NCBI GenBank assembly: GCA_938083405.1
Contig: CALKCV010000083.1
Location: forward strand, 1-5,185
DNA: 5,185 bases
Source of the DNA: an uncultured Microcoleaceae cyanobacterium
Lineage (GTDB): Bacteria; Cyanobacteriota; Cyanobacteriia; Cyanobacteriales; Microcoleaceae
Reading direction: 5' to 3'
In this document: positions 1-4,831 of the stretch, in pieces
Numbering within the stretch: position 1 is the first letter of the stretch
Layout of the letters: each line of letters starts with the position of its first letter
Made by a program: the position numbers and the translations under genes
Notes under the pieces: model-generated
The model's input: only the letters and a program-made list of their open reading frames with translations
Told to the model about the DNA's origin: nothing
The model's database searches: none

Positions 1-2471
1 TCCCCAAACCAATGGTGCCAGTTTTAAACCGCCCCATAGCCGAACATATCATCAATTTACTGAAGCGACATAATATTAGGGAAATTATCGCCACATTACA
101 TTATTTGCCAGACGTAATGCGGGAATATTTCCAAGACGGCAGCAAATTTGGAGTTCAAATGACATATTCCGTCGAGGAAGATCGACCTTTGGGCACTGCT
201 GGTTGCGTTAAAAATATTGCGGAACTATTAGACGATACATTTTTAGTAATTAGCGGCGATACGATTACAGACTTCGATCTTACTGCGGCTATTGAATTTC
301 ATCGTAGTAGAAAGTCCAAAGCTACTTTAGTATTAACCAGAGTCCCCAACCCTATAGAATTCGGAGTAGTAATTACAGATAAAAACCAGCGGATTAAAAG
401 ATTTTTAGAAAAGCCTTCCACCAGCGAAGTTTTTTCCGATACAGTCAACACTGGTACTTACATCCTCGAACCAGAAGTTCTCGATTATTTGCCCTCAGAA
501 AAAGAGTCAGATTTTTCTAAAGACTTATTCCCTTTGCTCTTGGATAAAGGGGAACCGATGTACGGATTTGTTGCCGATGGTTATTGGTGCGATGTCGGTC
601 ATTTGGACGGTTACAGACAAGCTCAATACGATGCCTTGTGGAGTAAGGTACAAATTGATTTTGCTTATAAACAGCGCTCTTCGGGACTATGGCTGGGAGA
701 AAATACTTATATCGACAGCAGCGCTAAGATTGAGACTCCAACATTAATAGGCGATAATTGCCGCATAGGCCCCAGAGCGAACATCCAGGCAGGGACGGTC
801 ATCGGAGATAACGTGACTGTAGGTGCCGATGCTACTCTCAAACGTCCCATTGTTTGGAATGGAGGAATTTTAGGAGAAGATATTAATTTGCGGGCCTGTA
901 TAATTTGCCGAGGAAGCAGGGTGGATCGTCGGGCTCAGATCTTGGAAGGTGCCGTGGTGGGCTCTCTTTCGACGGTGGGAGAAGAGGCTCAAATTAGTCC
1001 TAGCGTCCGCGTCTGGCCTAGTAAGAAAGTAGAATCGGGGGCAGTCCTTAATATTAATTTAATTTGGGGTACTACCGCTCAGAGAAATCTATTCGGTCAA
1101 CGGGGGGTTCAAGGGTTAGCTAATATAGACATTACGCCGGAATTTGCTGTGAAATTGGGTGCTGCTTATGGCTCGACTTTAAAACAGGGCGCTACGGTGT
1201 CGGTTTCTCGCGACCAACGCAGTATTTCTCGGATGGTTTCGCGCTCTTTAATTGCTGGTTTGATGTCTGTGGGAATTAATGTGGTAAACTTTGAGGCTAC
1301 TGCTATTCCCATCGCTCGCTCCGTAGTTTCAAGTCAGGGCGTGGTGGGGGGAATTCACGTTCGTCTGTCGCCCGATCGCTCGGACCAAATTTTAATCGAG
1401 TTTTTTGATGACAAGGGCATTAATATCTCTAAAGGTAAGGAGAAAAAAATAGAGGGCGCTTATTTTAAAGAAGATTTGCGCCGGGCGCAAATTCCAGATA
1501 TTGGCAATATGGCTTATAACAATCAAATGCTGGATATTTACTGCAAGAGTTTTGAAAAACATCTCAATGTAGGGGCAGTTCAAAACAGTAAATCTAAGGT
1601 GGTAATTGATTATGTTTATGCCGTTTCTGGGGCGATTTTGCCTCTGCTTTTAGGTAAGTTTGGCTGCGATGCGGTGGTGTTAAATGCTAGCTTGAAGCCG
1701 ACGGCTGTTTCTTTGGAAGAAAGGGAGAGTTTGCTAGATCAATTAGGGCAGGTGGTGGAGGCGCTAAAAGCTAGTTTTGGAGTTCAGGTTTCGGCTAATG
1801 GAGAACAGCTTATTTTGGTGGACGAATCGGGGAGCCCTATTCGCGGGGAGATGTTGACTGCATTGATGGTTAGTCTGATGCTTACTGCTAATCCTAGAAG
1901 TTCGGTAGTTGTCCCGGTAAATGCTTCTTCTGCTATAGAACAAATTGCCCGCCGTCACGATGGAAAGACTATTAGAACTAAGGCAAATCCAACGGCTTTG
2001 ATGGAGGCTTGTCAAAGTCATCCAAATGTTATTATGGGTGGTAGTGGGGATATGGGTTTTATTTTTCCTCAGTTGCACCCGGGATTTGATGCTATGTTCT
2101 GCGTGGCTAAGTCGATGGAAATGATGACGGTTCAAGAGCGATCGCTAGGACAAATTACTTCCGATTTACCCCGGGTCAGTCACCGAAATTACACGATTCG
2201 TTGCCCTTGGACTGTTAAGGGTGCGCTAATGCGCTATCTGGTGGAAACTAATCCTCCCGAAGAATTAGAATTAATCGACGGGGTGAAAATTATCTCTCCT
2301 GGAAGTGAAAACTGGGTTTTGATTTTGCCTGATGCGGGAGAACCTTTGGTACATATTTACGCTAATAGCAACGATGCCCATTGGGCAGATAAAAATTTGA
2401 GGAAGTATCGCAATATTATTCACGATTTTGTTAATATTTGTTTGACGGGCGATCGAATGGAACAGGAGTAA
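1..2471 (+). CDS. NDP-sugar pyrophosphorylase (probable mannose-1-phosphate guanylyltransferase) with C-terminal phosphomannomutase-like domain, 5' partial
   Basis: The reading frame is open to the window edge: codons 3-11 read P-K-P just before the Met at 12, as in the family's usual PKPMVPVLNRP stretch, so that Met is internal. About 25 residues, including the GGxGTRLRPLT nucleotide loop, lie upstream. Numbering from the Met at 12, a nucleotidyltransferase domain spans about 1-215 (SGD at 81-83, EKP at 133-135, NTGTY at 146-150, WCDVG at 192-196). Left-handed beta-helix hexapeptide repeats span about 240-345 (LIGDNCRIGP, TVIGDNVTVGA), and a phosphomannomutase-like domain spans about 358-815. 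The family makes a nucleotide sugar, usually GDP-mannose, from sugar-1-phosphate and NTP in the cytosol, for polysaccharide and glycan synthesis. The substrate cannot be fixed from sequence and glucose-1-phosphate is an alternative. The C-terminal domain keeps its fold landmarks but lacks the DGDxDR, GGExSG and RxSGTEP motifs, so it is probably not an active mutase. The length of 819 visible residues fits the fused cyanobacterial form. No clear terminator follows. Confidence 0.9.
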   Translation, partial: PKPMVPVLNRPIAEHIINLLKRHNIREIIATLHYLPDVMREYFQDGSKFGVQMTYSVEEDRPLGTAGCVKNIAELLDDTFLVISGDTITDFDLTAAIEFHRSRKSKATLVLTRVPNPIEFGVVITDKNQRIKRFLEKPSTSEVFSDTVNTGTYILEPEVLDYLPSEKESDFSKDLFPLLLDKGEPMYGFVADGYWCDVGHLDGYRQAQYDALWSKVQIDFAYKQRSSGLWLGENTYIDSSAKIETPTLIGDNCRIGPRANIQAGTVIGDNVTVGADATLKRPIVWNGGILGEDINLRACIICRGSRVDRRAQILEGAVVGSLSTVGEEAQISPSVRVWPSKKVESGAVLNINLIWGTTAQRNLFGQRGVQGLANIDITPEFAVKLGAAYGSTLKQGATVSVSRDQRSISRMVSRSLIAGLMSVGINVVNFEATAIPIARSVVSSQGVVGGIHVRLSPDRSDQILIEFFDDKGINISKGKEKKIEGAYFKEDLRRAQIPDIGNMAYNNQMLDIYCKSFEKHLNVGAVQNSKSKVVIDYVYAVSGAILPLLLGKFGCDAVVLNASLKPTAVSLEERESLLDQLGQVVEALKASFGVQVSANGEQLILVDESGSPIRGEMLTALMVSLMLTANPRSSVVVPVNASSAIEQIARRHDGKTIRTKANPTALMEACQSHPNVIMGGSGDMGFIFPQLHPGFDAMFCVAKSMEMMTVQERSLGQITSDLPRVSHRNYTIRCPWTVKGALMRYLVETNPPEELELIDGVKIISPGSENWVLILPDAGEPLVHIYANSNDAHWADKNLRKYRNIIHDFVNICLTGDRMEQE

Positions 2472-2472
2472 G

Positions 2473-2505
2473 TAATTAATAATTAATAATTAATAATTAA
2501 TAATT
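2473..2505. repeat. Heptamer tandem array (TAATTAA), 4.7 copies
   Basis: Four perfect TAATTAA units (2473-2500) are followed by a partial TAATT and then G. The array begins one base after the stop codon of the upstream gene. Such short tandemly repeated heptamers are typical of filamentous cyanobacterial spacers. Its length of 33 bp equals that of the second array at 2645-2677. Confidence 0.9.
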
Positions 2506-2508
2506 GTC

Positions 2509-2513
2509 GGAGG
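2509..2513 (+). promoter_or_regulatory. Shine-Dalgarno-like GGAGG before the small GTG ORF
   Basis: GGAGG lies seven bases upstream of GTG at 2521. It is the only good ribosome binding site in this spacer, and it decides the proposed start because no ATG is present at that position. Confidence 0.35.
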
Positions 2514-2520
2514 TTTATCG

Positions 2521-2658
2521 GTGCCGAATAAGCGTGAATACAAGCGCCCTTTCCAAGGGAATTTGTGTGGGAATTATTTTGCACTCCTACTTAACCAACG
2601 AAAGGTAAACCTACAAAACCGCGAAGCGAGGAAGGTTGTTATATCAATTAACAATTAA
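2521..2658 (+). CDS. Possible 45-residue small protein, GTG start
   Basis: An open frame starts with GTG and ends at TAA, encoding 45 residues (MPNKREYKRP at the start, ending VVISINN). It is preceded by GGAGG at 2509-2513, seven bases before the GTG, which is a near-ideal Shine-Dalgarno position and the main reason to list it. The product is basic (many K and R), has no transmembrane segment I can see, and carries one short hydrophobic patch (YFALLL). I do not recognise a family. The frame ends inside the CAATTAA array, which supplies the TAA stop, so its 3' end may have been set by repeat expansion. It could equally be a chance frame in a non-coding segment. Confidence 0.3.
   Translation: MPNKREYKRPFQGNLCGNYFALLLNQRKVNLQNREARKVVISINN
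2547..2559. terminator. Weak hairpin CCCTT-TCC-AAGGG
   Basis: A perfect five-pair stem with a three-base loop lies about 75 bp after the end of the nucleotidyltransferase gene. The downstream sequence (AATTTGTGTGG) is only partly T-rich, so it is a poor intrinsic terminator. It also falls inside the possible small ORF. Confidence 0.2.
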
Positions 2659-2677
2659 CAATTAACAATTAACAATT
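2645..2677. repeat. Heptamer tandem array (CAATTAA), 4.7 copies
   Basis: Four perfect CAATTAA units (2645-2672) are followed by CAATT and then G. The unit differs from the first array only in its first base (C instead of T), and copy number and length are identical. The two arrays bracket a 139-bp unique segment. Confidence 0.9.
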
Positions 2678-2690
2678 GGGTCTTAGTTCG

Positions 2691-2820
2691 CAGTAGGTTG
2701 GGTGGAGTGAAACGCAACCCAACATCGGTACGTTATTAAATTGCTAGTCCCTTAGCAGTAGGTTGGGCTCGGCGAACCGCAACCCAACATCGGTACGTTA
2801 TTAAATTGCTAGTCCCTTAG
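2691..2820. repeat. Tandem duplication of a 65-bp hairpin-bearing repeat
   Basis: Two abutting 65-bp copies (2691-2755 and 2756-2820) both begin CAGTAGGTTGGG and end GCTAGTCCCTTAG. They differ at only six positions, all within a span of about ten bases (2703-2712 against 2768-2777) that lies between the inverted-repeat arms GTTGGG and CCCAAC. The rest of the unit, including the 37-bp tail after the right arm, is identical. GTTGGG...CCCAAC hairpins of this kind are common interspersed elements in cyanobacterial spacers. The element has no coding capacity that I can support. Confidence 0.9.
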
Positions 2821-2874
2821 TTGTTAGTCGGCAGAAAAAATCGGTTGGCACTCGCCCTACGCGGTCCCAGTAAA

Positions 2875-2910
2875 GAATAGGGCAAAGAGTAGGGCAAAGA
2901 ATAGGGCAGA
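2875..2910. repeat. 12-bp direct repeat, three copies
   Basis: Three consecutive units follow the pattern GARTAGGGCARA: 2875-2886, 2887-2898 and 2899-2910, with one base change in each of copies 2 and 3. The next four bases (GAAT) begin a fourth, partial unit. The array ends nine bases before the TATAAT box of ssb, so it occupies the -35 region and the sequence above it. Confidence 0.85.
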
Positions 2911-2919
2911 GAATTATTC

Positions 2920-2925
2920 TATAAT
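2920..2925 (+). promoter_or_regulatory. Candidate -10 element (TATAAT) for ssb
   Basis: A perfect TATAAT lies 47 bp before the ssb start codon. No good TTGACA is found at the expected distance; that position is filled by the 12-bp repeat array (AAGAAT or nearby). Transcription would start near 2932, giving a leader of about 40 bases. A poor -35 with a strong -10 suggests reliance on an activator or on a group 2-like sigma factor, but that is inference. Confidence 0.5.
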
Positions 2926-2972
2926 AGAAAATAAATCCTCGAATAAAAACTAAGACATAACGAAACTGAGAT

Positions 2973-3539
2973 ATGAATAGCTGCATTTTAATGGTGGAAC
3001 TTGTTAACGATCCCCAATTACGATATACTGCTGACGCTCAAATTCCTATTGCTGAGATGCAGGTACAGTTTACTAATGTAGGCAAGGATTCGCGACCAGC
3101 TATTTTGAAAGCCATCGCTTGGCGCGACCTAGGGCAAGAAGTTAGCCAAAAATATCGGGCGGGCGATCGCTTGATTATTGAGGGTCGCTTGAGCATGAAC
3201 GTTATTGAAAGACGGGAAGGTTTTAAGGAAAAACGAGCGGAATTAACTGCGTCCAAAATTTATAGCCTAGAATTCGACGGGCAAGACCTAAGCCAAAATC
3301 GGGTTTCTAATCGAGACTATGCCCCGGCAGATCGCCCAACCCAAGAAGAGCAGAATTATAATACTAATGTCGTATCTCTGGCAGACCGCCGCCCTGCTGC
3401 AGGAACTGAAGCTGTAAGGGACGATCGCGATGAATTTGCTTCGGAGGATGAGAGTTTTTCTGGGTCTGGGAATATGGGGGCTTCTACCTCTGCCTCTCAA
3501 GAGGATGAGGCAGATGACTACGATCCCATTCCTTTTTAA
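2973..3539 (+). CDS. ssb: Single-stranded DNA-binding protein (SSB, cyanobacterial Ycf41-like form)
   Basis: This 188-residue protein binds single-stranded DNA during replication, recombination and repair. Residues 1-100 form an OB fold of cyanobacterial type: the opening MNSCILMVELVNDPQLRYT, then W50, the YRAGDRLIIEGRL strand (61-73), and an FKEKRAELTASKIY segment. Residues 101-175 are a low-complexity, hydrophilic, probably disordered linker. Residues 177-188 are acidic and end in DDYDPIPF, matching the conserved SSB C-terminal tip (DDDIPF in E. coli) that recruits partner proteins such as helicases and polymerase subunits. The opening residues also resemble the plastid/cyanobacterial Ycf41 group, so that name is an alternative. 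The ATG at 2973 is chosen because the conserved N-terminus begins there. The ribosome site is weak (only GAG at 2968-2970). The gene appears monocistronic and converges with lipB. Confidence 0.9.
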   Translation: MNSCILMVELVNDPQLRYTADAQIPIAEMQVQFTNVGKDSRPAILKAIAWRDLGQEVSQKYRAGDRLIIEGRLSMNVIERREGFKEKRAELTASKIYSLEFDGQDLSQNRVSNRDYAPADRPTQEEQNYNTNVVSLADRRPAAGTEAVRDDRDEFASEDESFSGSGNMGASTSASQEDEADDYDPIPF

Positions 3540-3551
3540 GATTTTCAACCA

Positions 3552-3562
3552 AGGCTTTGCCT
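3552..3562. terminator. Small hairpin between convergent ssb and lipB
   Basis: AGGC-TTT-GCCT lies wholly inside the 24-bp gap between the two stop codons. A four-pair stem is short, and neither strand has a strong T-run directly after it (the plus strand continues ATCATATTTT). A weak bidirectional terminator is the likeliest role given its position. Confidence 0.3.
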
Positions 3563-3563
3563 A

Positions 3564-4256
3564 TCATATTTTGGGCATAATGTCAAGGGGGTCGGATTCT
3601 ATGAATTCGACCCCAAATACTTCGGCAAAGGCCGAGGCTACTAATGGTTGGAGGCGATCGCGATCGATGCCGGGAATAAATTGAGCCAAACTACCTACGG
3701 GCTTATCGACTATGCCGCAGGGGACTATGCGATCGAAGCCTTCCAGGTCGGGATTGATGTTTAAGGCAAATCCGTGCATGGTTATCCAACGGCTGACTTT
3801 GATGCCGATGGCCGCTACTTTTCGTCCTTCTAACCAAACTCCGGTCAAACCGGGATGCCGCTGGCCTTCGAGTCCGCAAACTGCTAATACTTTCAGTAAT
3901 ACTTCTTCTAACTGCCGCAAGTACCAGTGGAGGTCTTGGCGGTAGCGGCGCAAGTTGAGTATTGGATAGCCTACGAGTTGACCGGGACAATGGTAGGTTA
4001 CTTCGCCGCCGCGTTCGACTCGGTGGAGTTCGTAGTTTTCGGCGGCGGGATCGAATTTGAGAAAGTCCAATTTCGATCCTTGTCCCAGGGTGTAAACGGG
4101 GGGATGTTCTAGGAATATGAGGACGTCTTCTAATTCGGGCTGCAGGCGGCGCTTTTCGACGAGCGATCGCTGCCATTGCCAGGCCTGGGAGTAGGGCACT
4201 AATTCACAGTTGAAAAGCTGGCAGGGGAGGGGTTTGAGGTTTTTGTTTTCGGTCAT
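3564..4256 (-). CDS. lipB: Octanoyl-[acyl-carrier-protein]:protein N-octanoyltransferase LipB
   Basis: LipB moves the octanoyl group from octanoyl-ACP to a lysine of lipoyl domains (pyruvate dehydrogenase E2, glycine cleavage H protein); LipA then inserts the sulfurs. It acts in the cytosol. The 230-residue product has the family landmarks in order: EHPPVYTLG (50-58), the signature RGGEVTYHCPGQ (82-93) with L-V-G-Y-P following, GVWLEGRKVAAIGIK (139-153) with the catalytic Lys at 153, TMHGFALNI (159-167), and IVPCGI (177-182) with the catalytic Cys at 180. Both catalytic residues are present, so it should be active. The length is normal for the family. The ATG at 4256 is preferred as the first Met before the conserved core; no strong ribosome site is seen upstream, and a HIP1 octamer sits two bases before it. 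It is convergent with ssb and divergent from hpf. Confidence 0.95.
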   Translation of the reverse strand: MTENKNLKPLPCQLFNCELVPYSQAWQWQRSLVEKRRLQPELEDVLIFLEHPPVYTLGQGSKLDFLKFDPAAENYELHRVERGGEVTYHCPGQLVGYPILNLRRYRQDLHWYLRQLEEVLLKVLAVCGLEGQRHPGLTGVWLEGRKVAAIGIKVSRWITMHGFALNINPDLEGFDRIVPCGIVDKPVGSLAQFIPGIDRDRLQPLVASAFAEVFGVEFIESDPLDIMPKI

Positions 4257-4257
4257 G

Positions 4258-4265
4258 GCGATCGC
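4258..4265. repeat. HIP1 octamer next to the lipB start
   Basis: GCGATCGC lies two bases upstream of the lipB start codon. Other full copies begin at 2138, 3163, 3654, 4163 and 4528. HIP1 is the highly iterated palindrome of many cyanobacterial genomes; six in 5.2 kb is far above the chance level of less than one. Confidence 0.9.
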
Positions 4266-4271
4266 TTAAGG

Positions 4272-4463
4272 ATGAGTAGTCGTTATGGATATGAGTATGA
4301 ATTAAAAAGCTACAATCTAAAACCAGGGCATAAATTGTTAAAAAAAATCGATCGAAGCAAGAGTTGGATGCTCCCGGAATGGAAAAAATACGTTAAGAAT
4401 TGTCAAGCTATGCAAAGGATTTTAAACATATTATGTCGCTCAGAATACAAGATGCTAATGTAA
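4272..4463 (+). CDS. Doubtful 63-residue hypothetical ORF
   Basis: The frame runs from ATG at 4272 to TAA at 4461-4463, encoding a basic, lysine-rich product (for example SKSWMLPEWKKYVKN). I recognise no family, signal peptide or membrane segment. The only purine-rich stretch upstream (AAGG, 4268-4271) directly touches the ATG, which is too close to act as a normal ribosome site. The frame starts 16 bp from the divergent lipB start. It may be a chance frame or a decayed gene. Confidence 0.2.
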   Translation: MSSRYGYEYELKSYNLKPGHKLLKKIDRSKSWMLPEWKKYVKNCQAMQRILNILCRSEYKMLM

Positions 4464-4499
4464 TAAACGAACGGAAATAGCAGAAAGCCCGCACTAGAA

Positions 4500-4528
4500 T
4501 TTAATCTGTTGGCGACCGACAGATTAAG
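4500..4528. repeat. Long inverted repeat (12-13 pair stem, CGA loop)
   Basis: TTAATCTGTTGG (4501-4512) pairs with CCGACAGATTAA (4516-4527) around the loop CGA. Eleven pairs are Watson-Crick and one is T-G; T4500 and G4528 could add another wobble pair. No T-run follows on either strand, so it is not a standard intrinsic terminator. It lies about 50 bp above the extended -10 candidate for hpf, fitting an operator or an RNA hairpin if transcription starts further upstream. Confidence 0.7.
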
Positions 4529-4538
4529 CGATCGCTTA
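4525..4538. repeat. 14-bp palindrome centred on HIP1
   Basis: TAAGCGATCGCTTA is a perfect palindrome containing GCGATCGC and overlaps the right arm of the 4500-4528 hairpin by three bases. The HIP1 copy at 4258-4265 is likewise followed by TTAAG. Confidence 0.8.
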
Positions 4539-4554
4539 GAGGGTCAGAAAATTA

Positions 4555-4644
4555 ATGCTGTTCGAGTCGGTAAAACATGATAAAATTAAGTTAGCAGTCC
4601 TGAAGGAAACTAGAAGAAAAGCAGAAAATCACGAAAAAACTTAG
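4555..4644 (+). CDS. Doubtful 29-residue upstream ORF in the hpf leader
   Basis: ATG at 4555 opens a 29-codon frame ending in TAG, with a charged product (MLFESVKHDK at the start, ending ENHEKT). AGAGGG at 4538-4543 lies 11 bases before the ATG, a usable but long spacing. It could be translated only if transcription starts upstream of 4555; the promoter candidate at 4578-4586 would start inside it. No family is recognised. Confidence 0.15.
   Translation: MLFESVKHDKIKLAVLKETRRKAENHEKT
4578..4586 (+). promoter_or_regulatory. Extended -10 promoter candidate for hpf
   Basis: TGATAAAAT fits an extended -10 (TGn followed by TAAAAT). No convincing -35 is seen at 16-18 bp spacing. Transcription would begin near 4593, giving a leader of about 240 bases before the hpf ATG, consistent with the long leader described for cyanobacterial lrtA. 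Confidence 0.4.
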
Positions 4645-4657
4645 AGAATACGAGAAA

Positions 4658-4775
4658 CCAGGGCGGGCTCGACCCAAATTTACCCCTGGCGAAATGGAGG
4701 CTTGAGAGAATAGGGACTCAAGCAAAAATTAGTTTGGTAAATCTGATGTAGATAACAATAACTAGGCAGATTTAC
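4658..4775 (+). promoter_or_regulatory. Structured 5' leader of hpf: three successive helices
   Basis: Three stems follow each other. The first pairs CCAGGG (4658-4663) with CCCTGG (4684-4689) and encloses a small GGG/CCC hairpin (4665-4675). The second is a perfect seven-pair stem, GCTTGAG (4700-4706) with CTCAAGC (4717-4723). The third is a perfect nine-pair stem, GTAAATCTG (4737-4745) with CAGATTTAC (4767-4775), with a 21-base loop. The last ends about 40 bases before the hpf ribosome binding site. I do not recognise a known riboswitch class. A regulatory leader controlling stability or translation is inferred from position. Confidence 0.45.
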
Positions 4776-4817
4776 GATCGCCCTAAATACACAACAGACA
4801 CAGAAAGCCCAGAGATT

Positions 4818-4826
4818 AAGGGAGGG
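4818..4826 (+). promoter_or_regulatory. Strong Shine-Dalgarno of hpf
   Basis: AAGGGAGGG contains GGAGG at 4821-4825, six bases before the ATG at 4832. It is the best ribosome site in the window for an assured gene and fixes the hpf start. Confidence 0.8.
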
Positions 4827-4831
4827 AATTT

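Larger units (their letters stand above)
2472..2972. other. Repeat-rich spacer between the nucleotidyltransferase gene and ssb
   Basis: This 501-bp stretch has no secure gene. In order it holds a TAATTAA heptamer array, a 139-bp unique segment with a possible GTG-start small ORF, a CAATTAA heptamer array, a 65-bp tandem duplication with an inverted repeat, a 12-bp triplicate, and a TATAAT promoter element for ssb. Within the unique segment AGGTTTA (2511-2517) is complementary to TAAACCT (2606-2612), with a smaller hairpin between them. I see no transposase, tRNA or convincing Rho-independent terminator. Confidence 0.8.
4257..4831. other. Long divergent spacer between lipB and hpf
   Basis: This 575-bp spacer holds two doubtful small ORFs (4272-4463 and 4555-4644), a 12-pair hairpin, a HIP1-centred palindrome, an extended -10 candidate, three further helices, and a strong Shine-Dalgarno. 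Long untranslated leaders are known for lrtA in cyanobacteria, where the leader affects transcript stability in light and dark. Most of the right half is therefore best read as the hpf regulatory region. I could not identify a convincing lipB promoter. Confidence 0.7.

Noticed and set aside
12..14. ATG at 12 as the true start of the nucleotidyltransferase
   Set aside because: The frame is open upstream and codons before it read P-K-P, matching the conserved family stretch; the nucleotide-binding loop must lie before the window.
1764..2135. 123-residue antisense frame in the nucleotidyltransferase gene
   Set aside because: It is antisense to a conserved coding region, with a biased product and no ribosome site or family resemblance that I can see.
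2473..2820. CRISPR array
   Set aside because: The repeats are heptamers and an abutting 65-bp duplication without regular unique spacers, and no cas gene is visible.
2506..2830. Retron or other reverse-transcriptase-linked non-coding RNA
   Set aside because: Hairpins are present but no reverse transcriptase or effector gene lies in the window.
2801..2986. 61-residue minus-strand frame before ssb with CPIL/CPTL repeats
   Set aside because: The repeated residues are just translation of the 12-bp minisatellite, and it overlaps the ssb promoter and start.
3288..3548. 86-residue minus-strand frame in the 3' half of ssb
   Set aside because: It is antisense to the SSB linker and conserved tip, which explain the sequence fully.
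3703..4176. 157-residue minus-strand frame, and smaller plus-strand frames, inside lipB
   Set aside because: They overlap a fully conserved lipB in other frames, and the long one is an arginine/serine/proline-rich translation typical of out-of-frame reading.
4500..4528. Rho-independent terminator
   Set aside because: The stem is strong but no T-run follows on either strand.
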